Source: an uncultured Clostridia bacterium (GTDB lineage Bacteria > Bacillota > Clostridia > Christensenellales > Borkfalkiaceae). Taken from it: a stretch of DNA of 64,000 nucleotides. The DNA lies in assembly GCA_947625605.1 (NCBI GenBank), contig CANQOY010000001.1:124001-188000 (forward strand), in the 5' to 3' direction. This document shows, piece after piece, positions 34,430 through 44,104 of this stretch. How positions within the stretch are numbered: the first letter of the stretch is position 1; each line of letters begins with the position of its first letter. The translations under genes were made by a program, and so were the position numbers. The notes below the pieces were generated by a model. It was given only the letters and a program-made list of their open reading frames with translations. It searched no databases and was not told the origin of the DNA.

Positions 34430-35794
34430 ATGGCAAAACAAGACAAAGCTCCCGCCGCAAAGGCGGAAAAGAACCGCCACTATCTCACGGGCAAGGAGAT
34501 CCGCGAGATCGTCAAGGAAAACAACAAGATCACCAAGCGCCTCGAAAAGAAAAAGAGGAGAAAGGCCTCCGAGGCGGAGTTCACCTCCGCGATGAAGGAC
34601 GACGCGAACATCCTCGAAATCGAGGATCTTCACTCCTACTTCTTCACCGATCAAGGCGTCGTCAAGGCCGTCAACGGCGTATCCTTCGAAGTCCCGCAGG
34701 GCAAGACGGTGGGCGTCGTCGGCGAGAGCGGATGCGGCAAATCCGTCACGAGCATGTCCATCATGCAGCTCCTCCAAGGGCCTTACGGGCAGATCTTCTC
34801 GGGGAGTATCCGCTTCAAATCCTACGACTACAAGCTGGACGAAAAGGGGAAGCCCATTCCCGTCATGCTCTATGACGAAGAGGGCAGGCCCGTCATGGAG
34901 ATCGCCACCGACAAGAGGGGCCATGTGATCCTCGACAAGGAGGGCATGCCCGTGAAGGTGCCCGCGCAGAAGCGCGACGCATACGGGACGCGCATCTTCG
35001 AGATGGAGGAGAAAGTGTTCGATATCGCGCAGATGCCGACGCGCGAAATGCACCGCCTCCGCGGCCGCCAGATCGCCATGATCTTTCAGGAACCCATGAC
35101 CTCCCTGAACCCCGTGTTCACCATCGGCAACCAGCTCGACGAGGTCACGTTCCTGCACTTCCCCGGCTCCACGCCCGCAGACGCAAAGCGCCGCTCGATC
35201 GAGATGCTCAACCTCGTCGGCATCGCCATGCCGGAGCGGGTGTACAAGTCCTACCCGCATGAGCTCTCGGGCGGTATGCGCCAGCGCGTCATGATCTCCA
35301 TGGCGCTTGCGGGCAACCCCCGCCTCATCATCGCGGATGAACCCACCACCGCGCTCGACGTGACGATACAGGCGCAGATCCTCGACCTTTTGAGAGACCT
35401 CAAAGACCGCATCAACGGCTCCATCCTGCTCATCACGCATGACCTCGGCATCATCGCCGAAATGTGCGATTTCGTCGTCGTCATGTATGCGGGGCGCATC
35501 ATCGAGAAGGGCACCGCGTCCGAGATCTTCCATCATCCCATGCACCCGTACACCATCGGGTTGCAGAAGTCCAAGCCGACGATGGATTCGGAGGGGGATA
35601 CCCTGTTCAACATTCCGGGCAACGTGCCCAATCCCATCGACATGCCCGACTACTGCTACTTCCGCGAGCGCTGCTCGGGCTGCATCAAGAAATGCTTCGG
35701 CGATTACCCGCCCATGATACAGGTCAGCCCCACGCACTGGGTCGCCTGCCACCTCTATGGCGAAAAGGAGAAGAGCGAGTATGAAGAACAATAA
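34430..35794 (+). CDS. Oligopeptide ABC transporter ATPase, OppD type, with an unusual insertion
   Basis: A 454-residue ATPase that energises peptide import. Walker A GESGCGKS (98-105), Q-loop [10 protein letters not shown] (~219-228), signature ELSGGMRQR, Walker [13 protein letters not shown] and H-loop LLITHDLG are intact, as is the C-terminal Cys motif ([14 protein letters not shown]) of OppD/DppD proteins. Two features are odd: a basic ~60-residue N-terminal extension ([11 protein letters not shown]), and about 60 extra residues (~131-195) between the first beta sheet and the Q-loop, made of short D-x-x-G-x-P-V units. It is 3 bases from OppC and overlaps OppF by 14 bases. Confidence 0.9.
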   Translation: MAKQDKAPAAKAEKNRHYLTGKEIREIVKENNKITKRLEKKKRRKASEAEFTSAMKDDANILEIEDLHSYFFTDQGVVKAVNGVSFEVPQGKTVGVVGESGCGKSVTSMSIMQLLQGPYGQIFSGSIRFKSYDYKLDEKGKPIPVMLYDEEGRPVMEIATDKRGHVILDKEGMPVKVPAQKRDAYGTRIFEMEEKVFDIAQMPTREMHRLRGRQIAMIFQEPMTSLNPVFTIGNQLDEVTFLHFPGSTPADAKRRSIEMLNLVGIAMPERVYKSYPHELSGGMRQRVMISMALAGNPRLIIADEPTTALDVTIQAQILDLLRDLKDRINGSILLITHDLGIIAEMCDFVVVMYAGRIIEKGTASEIFHHPMHPYTIGLQKSKPTMDSEGDTLFNIPGNVPNPIDMPDYCYFRERCSGCIKKCFGDYPPMIQVSPTHWVACHLYGEKEKSEYEEQ

Positions 35795-36947
35795 GAAGAA
35801 GGGCTCTTCCCGCGCGCAGGAGCCGCAGATCGCGGTCAACCCCGAAGAAGAGCGCGCCCGCGCCATCGAGACGGGAGATTTTTCGAAGTTCAACGATGAG
35901 GCGGAGGCCCTCTACGAACAGCGTCTCCGCGACCTTCAAGCGGAGGCGGATCGTTCGCTTCCGCCCGATCCCGACGCGCTCCTCGAAGTCCGCCACCTCA
36001 AAATGTACTTCCCGCTCAAAAAGACGATCACGGGCAAGGTGACGCTCTCTCTCCGCGCCGTGGACGACGTCTCATTCAAGCTCCATGCGGGGGAAACGCT
36101 CGGCATCGTCGGCGAATCGGGCTGCGGCAAGACCACGATGGGCCGCGCCATTCTCAAACTGTATAAGCCGACGGGCGGCCAGATCTTCTTCGACGGCGCC
36201 GACATCGCGCAATACAAATCCAAGCAGATGCGCCCGCTCAGAACGAAGATGCAGATCATCTTTCAGGATCCGTACTCTTCCCTGCCTCCCCGCAGCACGG
36301 TGGGGGGCATCCTCTCCGAGCCCGTCAAGGTGCACGCGATCGTTCCCAAGGAACAGACGAAGGATTACGTTTTGAGTATCATGGAGCAGTGCGGGCTCAG
36401 GGATTACTATTACGAGCGCTATCCGCATGAATTTTCGGGCGGCCAGCGCCAGAGGATCTGCATCGCCCGCGCCCTCTCCGTCAACCCCAAGCTCGTCATC
36501 TGCGACGAGCCCGTGTCCGCGCTCGACGTCTCCATTCAGGCGCAGATCATCAACCTGTTGAAGCATCTTCAACAGCAGCGCGGCCTCACCTATGTCTTTA
36601 TCTCGCACGATCTCTCCGTCGTCAAGCACATTTCGGACCGCATCGGCGTCATGTACCTCGGCTCCATGGTGGAGTTCGGCTCCAAGAAGAGCATCTTCTC
36701 CAACCCGATGCACCCGTACACGAAGGCGCTGTTCTCCGCCGTGCCCAATCCCAACCCGGATGTCAAGATGGACCGCATCGTCCTCAAAGGCGATATCCCT
36801 TCCCCCGCGAACCCTCCCAAGGGCTGCAAGTTCCACACGCGCTGCCCCGTCGCACAGGAGATCTGTAAGCATATCGCGCCCAAATATCGGGAATACGAGC
36901 CCGGCCACTTTGTGGCGTGCCACTGCTATCCGCAGGAGGATCAATGA
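35781..36947 (+). CDS. Oligopeptide ABC transporter ATPase, OppF type
   Basis: A 388-residue ATPase, partner of the OppD-type subunit. Walker [10 protein letters not shown] is at about residues 113-121. [17 protein letters not shown] holds the Q-loop, [15 protein letters not shown] the signature, [16 protein letters not shown] the Walker B and [11 protein letters not shown] the H-loop. The C-terminal [14 protein letters not shown] is the OppF-type Cys region. An extra ~70-residue charged N-terminal segment precedes the domain. The ATG at 35781 has AAAAGGAG upstream. The usual N in SLNPR is replaced (SLPPR). Confidence 0.92.
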   Translation: MKNNKKKGSSRAQEPQIAVNPEEERARAIETGDFSKFNDEAEALYEQRLRDLQAEADRSLPPDPDALLEVRHLKMYFPLKKTITGKVTLSLRAVDDVSFKLHAGETLGIVGESGCGKTTMGRAILKLYKPTGGQIFFDGADIAQYKSKQMRPLRTKMQIIFQDPYSSLPPRSTVGGILSEPVKVHAIVPKEQTKDYVLSIMEQCGLRDYYYERYPHEFSGGQRQRICIARALSVNPKLVICDEPVSALDVSIQAQIINLLKHLQQQRGLTYVFISHDLSVVKHISDRIGVMYLGSMVEFGSKKSIFSNPMHPYTKALFSAVPNPNPDVKMDRIVLKGDIPSPANPPKGCKFHTRCPVAQEICKHIAPKYREYEPGHFVACHCYPQEDQ

Positions 36948-37201
36948 AGAAGAAACGGCAGGAAGAAGCGCAGGAACCAAAAAAGGAACAGAAGATCATC
37001 TATATCGACGACGGCTCCTCCGTCGCGGACATGAGCGGCACATACAAGCACGGCAAGGCGCCGCGGCAGCGCTCCACGTTCCGTGAGAAGGCCCGCACTT
37101 TCTTCGGCGTCATGAAGAAGATGATCCTGCCCATGCTCTGCACGCTGCTCGCGTTTACGCTCATCTTCATCCTGCTCCTCGCCGTCACGGGAAAACTGTA
37201 A
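36944..37201 (+). CDS. Small basic membrane protein at the end of the peptide transporter operon
   Basis: An 85-residue protein whose ATG overlaps the OppF stop (ATGA). The first ~60 residues are charged and cytoplasmic-like ([31 protein letters not shown]). One hydrophobic helix spans about 62-82 (LPMLCTLLAFTLIFILLLAV). It ends just before a strong terminator, so it is the last gene of the operon. No family was recognised. Coupled translation suggests it works with the transporter. Confidence 0.6.
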   Translation: MKKKRQEEAQEPKKEQKIIYIDDGSSVADMSGTYKHGKAPRQRSTFREKARTFFGVMKKMILPMLCTLLAFTLIFILLLAVTGKL

Positions 37202-37215
37202 AAAGCAAGGGATCC

Positions 37216-37256
37216 CTCCTCGTCTGCGCTCTCTGCGGACCGGGGAGGTTTTTTTC
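37216..37256 (+). terminator. Terminator of the protease-peptide transporter operon
   Basis: A 13-14-base-pair stem (37216-37228 with 37236-37249, two G-T pairs) with a 7-base loop and seven T residues. Confidence 0.88.
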
Positions 37257-37331
37257 GCGCATGTTTGGAAAGGAGCGGCGGTTTTTCCGCACTCTCTTTC
37301 CCCATGCGGCGATTTTCATATGTTCTGCTCC

Positions 37332-37361
37332 GCTTGTGAAAAAACAAGCCGCTTTTTTTAT
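37332..37361 (+). terminator. Second small terminator-like hairpin upstream of plsX
   Basis: GCTTGT / ACAAGC (37332-37337, 37344-37349) with loop GAAAAA and a run of T residues. There is no credible gene between this and the operon terminator at 37216, so it may end read-through or a small RNA. Confidence 0.45.
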
Positions 37362-37411
37362 TTCGACCGAGGGAAAAATGCGGAATTTTCCCGAGTTTTT
37401 TCGCCAAAGCA

Positions 37412-37440
37412 TTGTGTTTTGCGAGAAAAAATGGTATAAT
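37412..37440 (+). promoter_or_regulatory. Sigma-A promoter for plsX-rnc-smc-ftsY
   Basis: TTGTGT (37412-37417), 17-base spacer, TATAAT (37435-37440). It lies 39 bases before the plsX start. Confidence 0.65.
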
Positions 37441-37478
37441 GACTTTGTATGTGCCCAAGTAAAAATTCGGGAGATAAT

Positions 37479-38507
37479 ATGATCAAAATCGTGGTAGACG
37501 CAATGGGCGGAGACAACGCCCCGTCGGAGATCGTAAAGGGCGCGGTCAAGGCGCTTGAAAGCAGAAAGGATTTTTCGCTCGTGTTCACAGGCGATGAGGA
37601 CATCGTCGGCCGCGAGCTTGTCAAATACAGCTACGACGCATCCCGCGTCGAAATCGTGCACTGCACGCAGGTCATCACCAACGACGACGACCCCGCCAAG
37701 TCCGTCCTCTTCAAGAAGGACAGCTCCATCGTGGTGGGGCTCAAACTCCTCCGTGACGACGCAGGCGTGGGCGGCTTTGTCTCCGCAGGCAGCACGGGCG
37801 CGGTGCTCACGGGCGCCTATCTCATCGTGAAATGTCTGCCCGGGGTCATCCGTCCCGCACTCTGTCCCGCCATCCCCAATGTGAACGGCGGCACGACGCT
37901 GCTCTGCGACTGCGGCGCCAATCCTGAGTGCACGCCCGAGAATCTCGTTCAGTTCGCGCTCATGGCCTCCGCCTATGCAAAGACGGCGTTCGGCGTGGCC
38001 GAACCGCGCGTGGGGCTCCTCAACAACGGCGCCGAAGCGCACAAGGGTGACGCCCTCCGCAAGCGGTCGTACGAACTGCTCGGGGAGACGCCCGCCATCC
38101 GCTTTGCGGGCAACGTCGAGGGCAGGGACATCATGTACGGCGACGTCGACGTCGTCGTCTCGGACGGATTTTCGGGCAATGTCGCCCTCAAAGCCATGGA
38201 GGGCACGGGCAAGACGGTTTCCGCCGTCCTCAAACGGGAATTTTCCCGCTCGCTCGGCAGCAAGATCGGCTATCTCTTTGCGAAGAAGCAGATTGGGGCG
38301 ATCAAGGAACTGCTCGACTATTCCCGCCTCGGCGGCTCCCTCTTCCTCGGCGTGAACAAGCCCGTCATCAAGAGCCACGGCATCTCCAAGGCAAAGACGG
38401 TCGCGGTGGCCGTCTTGCAGGCGGTGGAGGCGCACGAGCGCGGGCTCGTGGAGAATTTGGCCAAAGCGCTCGCGGGCTCGGGCTTTTCGGAGAAGCAAGG
38501 TGCGTAG
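37479..38507 (+). CDS. plsX: Phosphate acyltransferase PlsX
   Basis: A 342-residue enzyme that converts acyl-ACP to acyl-phosphate for phospholipid synthesis. It begins MIKIVVDAMGGDNAP, the family hallmark; FVSAGSTGAVLTGA and LLNNGAEAHKGD are also characteristic. The ATG at 37479 follows TCGGGAGA; an upstream in-frame ATG at 37449 lacks a ribosome site. It overlaps rnc by 8 bases. In many Firmicutes acpP or fab genes lie between plsX and rnc; none does here. Confidence 0.95.
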   Translation: MIKIVVDAMGGDNAPSEIVKGAVKALESRKDFSLVFTGDEDIVGRELVKYSYDASRVEIVHCTQVITNDDDPAKSVLFKKDSSIVVGLKLLRDDAGVGGFVSAGSTGAVLTGAYLIVKCLPGVIRPALCPAIPNVNGGTTLLCDCGANPECTPENLVQFALMASAYAKTAFGVAEPRVGLLNNGAEAHKGDALRKRSYELLGETPAIRFAGNVEGRDIMYGDVDVVVSDGFSGNVALKAMEGTGKTVSAVLKREFSRSLGSKIGYLFAKKQIGAIKELLDYSRLGGSLFLGVNKPVIKSHGISKAKTVAVAVLQAVEAHERGLVENLAKALAGSGFSEKQGA

Positions 38508-39168
38508 CGGCGAGGACTGGACGGAGGAGACCTACGCCGCGGCCGAAGAGGCGATCGGATACGCGTTTTCGGACAGAGAACTGCTCAAAACCTGCTTTAC
38601 GCACTCCACCTATACGGAGGCGTTCGGCGGGGAGAACAACGAGCGGTTGGAGTTTTTGGGGGACGCGGTGTTGCAGCTCGCCGTCACCGAGACGCTGTTT
38701 GAACGCTCGGGCGCGGACGAGGGCAAACTGACCGCCCGCCGCCAGCATCTCGTCTCGGAATCCGCACTCACGGAGACGGAGCGCCGCGCGGGCTTCATGC
38801 GCTTCCTCCGCTATTCGGGCGGGGAACACAATATCGAGGGCAAAACCGCCTCCAACCTCGTGGAGGCGATCGTGGCCGGGATCTACCGGGACAGCGGCGG
38901 CCTGCGCGAAGTCAAGGCCTTCCTCAAACGCTTTCTGGTGGAGACGGGGCAGGAAAAGGATCCCAAGACGCGCTTGCAGGAATATGTGCAGGAAGTGGCA
39001 AAGACCACGCCGAACTATTTCTCCTGCGAGCGGGAGGGAAGATACGAAAGCACGGTGTGCGCGCTCGGGCAAAAGGCGCACGGATCGGGAACGAGCAAGA
39101 AGGCCGCGGAAATGGCGGCGGCCGACGCGCTCTACGGGAAACTCATCCATAAGGGGAAAGACTTGTGA
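38500..39168 (+). CDS. rnc: Ribonuclease III
   Basis: A 222-residue double-strand-specific endoribonuclease for rRNA processing and mRNA decay. The catalytic signature NNERLEFLGDAVLQLAVT is near residues 46-63. A double-stranded RNA-binding domain closes the protein (DPKTRLQEYVQ...GSGTSKKAAEMAAADAL). The start is GTG inside the end of plsX. It overlaps smc by 4 bases, giving the common rnc-smc-ftsY order. Confidence 0.95.
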   Translation: MRSGEDWTEETYAAAEEAIGYAFSDRELLKTCFTHSTYTEAFGGENNERLEFLGDAVLQLAVTETLFERSGADEGKLTARRQHLVSESALTETERRAGFMRFLRYSGGEHNIEGKTASNLVEAIVAGIYRDSGGLREVKAFLKRFLVETGQEKDPKTRLQEYVQEVAKTTPNYFSCEREGRYESTVCALGQKAHGSGTSKKAAEMAAADALYGKLIHKGKDL

Positions 39169-42100
39169 ATTTCAAAGAAATCAGGCTTGTGGGCTTTAAG
39201 TCCTTTGCAGATAAGACCTCTATCAAATTCGACGACGGCGTCACCTGTATCGTCGGGCCCAACGGCTGCGGCAAGAGCAACGTGGCGGACGCGGTCAGGT
39301 GGGTGCTCGGCGAGCAGTCCGCCAAGACGCTGCGCGGTTCCTCCATGCAGGACGTCATCTTCAATGGCTCCGAAGCGCGCCGCCAGCTCTCCTACTGCGA
39401 GGTGACGCTCGTATTCGACAATTCGGAAAAGCTCTTCGATATCGAATACGAAGAGGTCGCCATGACGCGCCGCCTGTACCGCTCGGGAGACAGCGAATAT
39501 CTCCTCAACATGCAGCCCTGCCGTCTCAAAGACATCGTCGCGCTGCTGCACGGCGTGGGCATCGGCAAAGAGGGCTACTCCATCATCGGGCAGGGCAAGG
39601 TCGCGCAGATCATGAACGCCAAGCCCGAGGATCGGCGCACCATCTTCGAGGAGGCGACGGGCGTCATCAAATTCAAGACGCAGAAAGGGGAGATCGAGCG
39701 CAAACTCGAAAGCGCAAAGGACGATCTCACCGTGTTCGTCCAGCGCATGGACGAGGCGGAGAAGCAGCTGCATCCCCTCGAAAAACAGGCCGAAACGGCG
39801 AGAAAGTTCCGCGAATATTCCGACCGTCTCAAATATGAGGAGGTCAACGCCTACCTTGTGCGGAGCGACAGTTTCGAGCAGGATTCGGCGAGATTCGGCA
39901 GCAGGATCGCGAACGCCGAGGCGGAACTTGCGCGCATCGACGCACGCCTCTCTCTGTTGGACGGAGAGGAGGCGGCGGGCAGGCTGCGCGTGGATCGGGC
40001 GGACGAAGAACTGCGCTCCCTCAACGAGAAGCGCCGCCTCTTCGAGGTCGGCATGGCCGAGAAAGGGGGCGACGCAAAGGCGCTCGGCGAGAAGATCGAC
40101 GGCTACCGCCGCCAGCTCCGCCGGATCTCGGACGACGTCGAATACTCCCTCCGCAAGGCAAAGGAGATCGACGGGCAGGTCGAGCTCAGCCGCAAAAAGG
40201 CGGCGGAGAACGTGAAGCGCGCCGGCGAGATCGAGCGCGAACGCGTGGAGCTCGACGCACAGCTGCGGGAGGCGGACGCCCGTGCCGCGGTCTACAAGCG
40301 TCTCTCGGATGAAAAGCGCGCCAGCGAACTCTCCACCGTGGAGGATCTCGCGGACGCCCGCGCCAACGTGGGGACGCTCACCGCCAAGCGCGACGCGGCG
40401 CAGGGGCGGATCGGCGAGGTGCGGGACGCCATCGCCAAGGCGGAGGGCAGAAAGCTCGAATTCGACCGCCAGCTCGGCGAGTGCCGCAAGGAGAAAAAGG
40501 CGTGCGAGAGCTTTCTCGACAGCAAGCCGCAGCGCGAGGAAGAGCTCGCCGCGGCGGTCAACGATCTCGCCCGCTCCGGCCAGAAGATCTCGGAGGAGAT
40601 CGTCAACTGCAACACCTCCATCGCCAACCTCACCAACAATCTCGAAATGTACATAGGGCTCAAAAACCGCTTCGACGGCTACCGCGACTCGGTGCGCCGC
40701 CTGCAACTCGACGCCCAGCACAACCCCGAACTCGGCAAGAGGATCAAGGGCGCGATCGCCGATATCGTGCGGACGGACAAGCAGTACGAGGTCGCCATCG
40801 AGACGGCCTTCGGCGGGGCCATGCAAAACCTCGTCACGGCCACGGCGGACGACGCGCGCTACCTCATCGAGTACCTCAAACAGAACCGCGGCGGCATCGT
40901 CACCTTCCTGCCCGTCTCGGAGATGCGCCCCCGCCCCGACTCCTCGGAGGCACGGCGCGCGCTCGGCGAACAGGGAGCCATCGGTCTGGCGGGCGACCTC
41001 GTCCGCTACGACGAATACTACGAAAACATCATCAAATATCTCTTGGGGAATACCCTCATCTGCGATACGATCGCAAGCGCGACGCGGATCATGAAGAAAT
41101 ATCCCCGCGCCTTCCGTATCATCACCCTCGACGGAGACACCATCGCTTCGAGCGGCGCCATGACGGGGGGATCCGTGCGCAAGGACAGCGGCAATCTTCT
41201 CGCGGGAGAGCGCCACATCAAGGAGTGCGAGGACGGGATCGCCCGCAAGAAGGGCGCCCTCGTCAAGCTCAAAGCCGCGCTCGTCTCCTGCGAAGAGGAT
41301 TTGGAGGAGGCGCGGAAGGCGTATGAGGCGTTCCGCGTGAAGGTGCAGGAGGAGACGGCCCACTTTGCCGCGGTCTCCCAGCGCGAGATCGCCCTCGAAG
41401 GGCTCGTCCGCGACGCGGAGGCCGACCTTGCCGAGTACAGCGCCTTCCTCGAAAAGCTCACCCGTCAGGCCTCCGATTTGGAGAGCGAGGTGCTCTCTTC
41501 CTCCGAGAACGAGGGCCTTCTCAACAAGATCCGCGCGGAAGCCGCTTCCGAGGCACAGGCGCAGGCGCAGGAGATCGAAAAGCTGAATGCGCTGCGCGAG
41601 ACGATTTCCGCCCGCATGCAGGCCCTGCGCGAAGAGGCCGCGTCCGTCGCCTCCGCCAAGGCCGCAGAGGAGGAGAACGCGACCCGTCTCGTGGGCGAAA
41701 AGGCGGAGCTGCTCAGAAAGGTGGACGGCAGCCGCGCCGACATCGCAAAGACGGAGCGCCTCATCGAGGAGTTCAAGCGCGAAGAGGAGAAGATCAGCCT
41801 CACCGAGGAGGAACAGTTTGCGGTCAACAAGATCCGCGAGGAGATCGCGGAGGTGGAGGCCCGCAAGCGCGAGGAGAACGAGAAGCAGCTCAAACTCACG
41901 GAGGAGAAGCGCTCCCTGATCGCCGCGCAGATGGCGAAGAGCGAGGAAAAGCACGCGGCCGAAAACGAACGGACGCGCGCGGAGACCACCCTCGAAAACA
42001 TGCGCCAGCGGCTCGACGAGCAGTACGGCCTCACCTACGAGAGCGCGCAGGAGCTCAGAGACCCCGAGTACGATTTCAGTCAGGCAAACAACAACATCAA

Positions 42101-42764
42101 TTCCCTCAAACACAAGATCGCCTCCCTCGGCCCCGTCAACCAGCGCGCCGTGGAGGACTACGAGGAACTGCTCGCCCGCTATACGGAGATGCAGACGCAA
42201 AAGGAGGACCTCGACAAGGGCATCGTCGATCTCACGGGCGTGCTCAACCAGCTCCGCGACGAGATGCAGAAGCAGTTCGATACGGGCTTCAATGAGATCA
42301 ACGAGAACTTTTCGAAGATCTTCAAGGAGCTCTTCGGCGGCGGCAAGGCGGAAATGCAGCTCGACTACACCGATTGCGAGGATCCGCTCGAAGCGGGCGT
42401 GGAGATCATTGCCTGCCCGCCCGGGAAGAAGCTCACCAAGATCTCCCTGCTCTCGGGCGGCGAGCAGGCGTTCACCGCCATCGCCATCCTGTTCGCGATC
42501 TTGAAATCGCGGCCGATGCCGTTCTGTATCCTCGACGAGATCGAGGCCGCGCTCGACGAGGCGAATGTGGACCGCTTCGCCAAGTACCTCAAAAAGTTCT
42601 CGCGCGATACGCAGTTCATCGTCATCACGCACAGAAAGCCCACCATGAACCAAGCGGACACCCTCTTCGGCGTGACCATGGAGGAGAAGGGCGTCTCCAA
42701 GATCGTCTCCGTCAAGCTCTCCGAGGTCGAAACGAGGCTGGGCGGCGATACGGTCATCGCGTGA
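39165..42764 (+). CDS. smc: Chromosome partition protein SMC
   Basis: A 1199-residue condensin ATPase that organises and helps segregate the chromosome. Walker A GPNGCGKSN is near residue 32. Two long coiled coils flank a hinge domain (about residues 510-660; IKGAIADIVRTDKQYEVAIE). The signature LLSGGEQAFTAIAILFA and Walker B FCILDEIEAALDEANV lie near the C-terminus. The signature has EQAF where many SMCs have EKAL/EQAL. Start is GTG overlapping the rnc stop. The scpA/scpB partners are not in the window. Confidence 0.95.
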   Translation: MNFKEIRLVGFKSFADKTSIKFDDGVTCIVGPNGCGKSNVADAVRWVLGEQSAKTLRGSSMQDVIFNGSEARRQLSYCEVTLVFDNSEKLFDIEYEEVAMTRRLYRSGDSEYLLNMQPCRLKDIVALLHGVGIGKEGYSIIGQGKVAQIMNAKPEDRRTIFEEATGVIKFKTQKGEIERKLESAKDDLTVFVQRMDEAEKQLHPLEKQAETARKFREYSDRLKYEEVNAYLVRSDSFEQDSARFGSRIANAEAELARIDARLSLLDGEEAAGRLRVDRADEELRSLNEKRRLFEVGMAEKGGDAKALGEKIDGYRRQLRRISDDVEYSLRKAKEIDGQVELSRKKAAENVKRAGEIERERVELDAQLREADARAAVYKRLSDEKRASELSTVEDLADARANVGTLTAKRDAAQGRIGEVRDAIAKAEGRKLEFDRQLGECRKEKKACESFLDSKPQREEELAAAVNDLARSGQKISEEIVNCNTSIANLTNNLEMYIGLKNRFDGYRDSVRRLQLDAQHNPELGKRIKGAIADIVRTDKQYEVAIETAFGGAMQNLVTATADDARYLIEYLKQNRGGIVTFLPVSEMRPRPDSSEARRALGEQGAIGLAGDLVRYDEYYENIIKYLLGNTLICDTIASATRIMKKYPRAFRIITLDGDTIASSGAMTGGSVRKDSGNLLAGERHIKECEDGIARKKGALVKLKAALVSCEEDLEEARKAYEAFRVKVQEETAHFAAVSQREIALEGLVRDAEADLAEYSAFLEKLTRQASDLESEVLSSSENEGLLNKIRAEAASEAQAQAQEIEKLNALRETISARMQALREEAASVASAKAAEEENATRLVGEKAELLRKVDGSRADIAKTERLIEEFKREEEKISLTEEEQFAVNKIREEIAEVEARKREENEKQLKLTEEKRSLIAAQMAKSEEKHAAENERTRAETTLENMRQRLDEQYGLTYESAQELRDPEYDFSQANNNINSLKHKIASLGPVNQRAVEDYEELLARYTEMQTQKEDLDKGIVDLTGVLNQLRDEMQKQFDTGFNEINENFSKIFKELFGGGKAEMQLDYTDCEDPLEAGVEIIACPPGKKLTKISLLSGGEQAFTAIAILFAILKSRPMPFCILDEIEAALDEANVDRFAKYLKKFSRDTQFIVITHRKPTMNQADTLFGVTMEEKGVSKIVSVKLSEVETRLGGDTVIA

Positions 42765-42834
42765 CCTCCCCGCACAAAGTTTGAGAGGAGGGGCATCGCG
42801 CCCCTCGTACGGAGACGGAGGAAAGGGAAACAAC

Positions 42835-43731
42835 ATGAGTTTTTTCGGAAAGATCAAAGACGCGCTCAAAAAGACGAAGGAAACCGTCTCGCACAAGATG
42901 CGGCAGCTCTTCCTCAAAAACAAGCTCGGAGACGCCTTTTACGACGAGCTTGAAGAGATCCTCATCTCCTCGGACGTCTCCGTGCGCACCGCGGAAGACG
43001 TCGTCGAACAGGTCAAGGAAGAGGCGATCGGCGGCAAGATCAAAGACGAGCAGTTTGTCACCGATCTCTTGAAGGATATCCTCGAAGACACGTTAAACGA
43101 GGCACCCATGCCCGAGATCAAGTATCCGTGCGTCATCATGCTCGTGGGTGTGAACGGCGTCGGAAAGACGACGACGATCGGCAAAGTCGCGAACTGGTTC
43201 ATCCGCCAGAAGAAGTCCGTTCTCGTGGCGGCGGCGGATACTTTCCGCGCGGCGGCGATCGACCAGCTCGCCGTTTGGGCGGACCGCGCCAAGGTGCGCA
43301 TCGTCAAGCACGAGGAGGGCAGCGATCCCTCGGCCGTCGTGTTCGACGCGGTCTCTTCCGCAAAGGCGCGGGGCACCGACGTGCTCTTGATCGACACGGC
43401 GGGGAGGCTCCACGTCAAGGACAACCTCATGAACGAGCTCAAAAAGATGGACCGCGTCGTCGCCCGCGAGTTTCCCGAGGCGCACTTCTACAAGTTCCTC
43501 GTGCTCGACGCAACGACGGGGCAGAACGCCTATTCGCAGGCGCGCGTCTTTAAGGACGCGGTCTCGCTGGACGGCATCGTGCTCACCAAGCTGGACGGCA
43601 CGGCCAAGGGCGGGTTTGTATTCTCGCTGTGTGGGGAGCTCAAAGTGCCCGTCGTGTTCGCGGGCGTGGGCGAAAAGATCGAGGATTTGGAACTCTTCGA
43701 CGCCGAGCAGTTCGTCGAAGGCTTCATCTAA
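42835..43731 (+). CDS. ftsY: Signal recognition particle receptor FtsY
   Basis: A 298-residue SRP-type GTPase that docks ribosome-SRP complexes at the membrane. G1 GVNGVGKTTTIGK, the insertion-box strand DTFRAAAIDQL, G3 DTAGRLH and G4 TKLDGTAKGG are present. It starts directly with the NG domain (MSFFGKIKDALKKTKE) and lacks a long acidic N-terminal domain, as usual in Gram-positives. The ATG at 42835 follows ACGGAGGAAAGG; the longer upstream frame is not needed. Confidence 0.95.
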   Translation: MSFFGKIKDALKKTKETVSHKMRQLFLKNKLGDAFYDELEEILISSDVSVRTAEDVVEQVKEEAIGGKIKDEQFVTDLLKDILEDTLNEAPMPEIKYPCVIMLVGVNGVGKTTTIGKVANWFIRQKKSVLVAAADTFRAAAIDQLAVWADRAKVRIVKHEEGSDPSAVVFDAVSSAKARGTDVLLIDTAGRLHVKDNLMNELKKMDRVVAREFPEAHFYKFLVLDATTGQNAYSQARVFKDAVSLDGIVLTKLDGTAKGGFVFSLCGELKVPVVFAGVGEKIEDLELFDAEQFVEGFI

Positions 43732-44104
43732 TAGCCGCGAATAAGCTGCGCAATGCTGTGTCGCGCTCCGCTTTCCTCGGTCACGTACGAGCGAGTACGC
43801 TCCCTTCGGAAATGCTCGCGCTCCTTGCCCTGCTTGCTTCTTCACGGCTTTTATTTGCTTTGATTTTGCGGATTCGGATACCTGCTCCGCGCCAAGCGCC
43901 GCCGTGCAGCAGCTCGTCGGCGCAGTAGTGCCCCTATCCTCATAGGGGACGGAAATGCTCGCGCTCCTTGCCTTGCTTGCTTCTTCACGGTTTTTATTCG
44001 CTTTCCCTGATGAAGCGGTTCCCAAGTTTTAGTTTGCTCTCTTTCGGGCATGCTTGCCCGATTTTCTGTCCATTCGGCAAACATTTCACAAAAAATTTAC
44101 ACCC
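43732..44104. repeat. ftsY-ylxM intergenic direct repeats
   Basis: Most of a 456-base stretch without a gene. A 53-base segment, 43808-43860, is repeated at 43951-44003 with three differences (GGAAATGCTCGCGCTCC...). Between them is a hairpin CCCCTAT/ATAGGGG (43931-43948). Minus-strand frames over these repeats encode only repeated basic peptides and are rejected as genes. Confidence 0.7.

Noticed and set aside
37261..37482. 73-codon frame between the transporter terminator and plsX
   Set aside because: It runs through the plsX promoter and a terminator-like hairpin, with no ribosome site; not credible as a gene.
39132..42923. Long minus-strand frame opposite smc
   Set aside because: Antisense shadow of smc; product is Leu/Arg/Glu-rich with no domains, and smc is certain.
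43851..44084. Basic minus-strand peptides between ftsY and ylxM
   Set aside because: They arise from the 53-base direct repeats and have no initiation signals.
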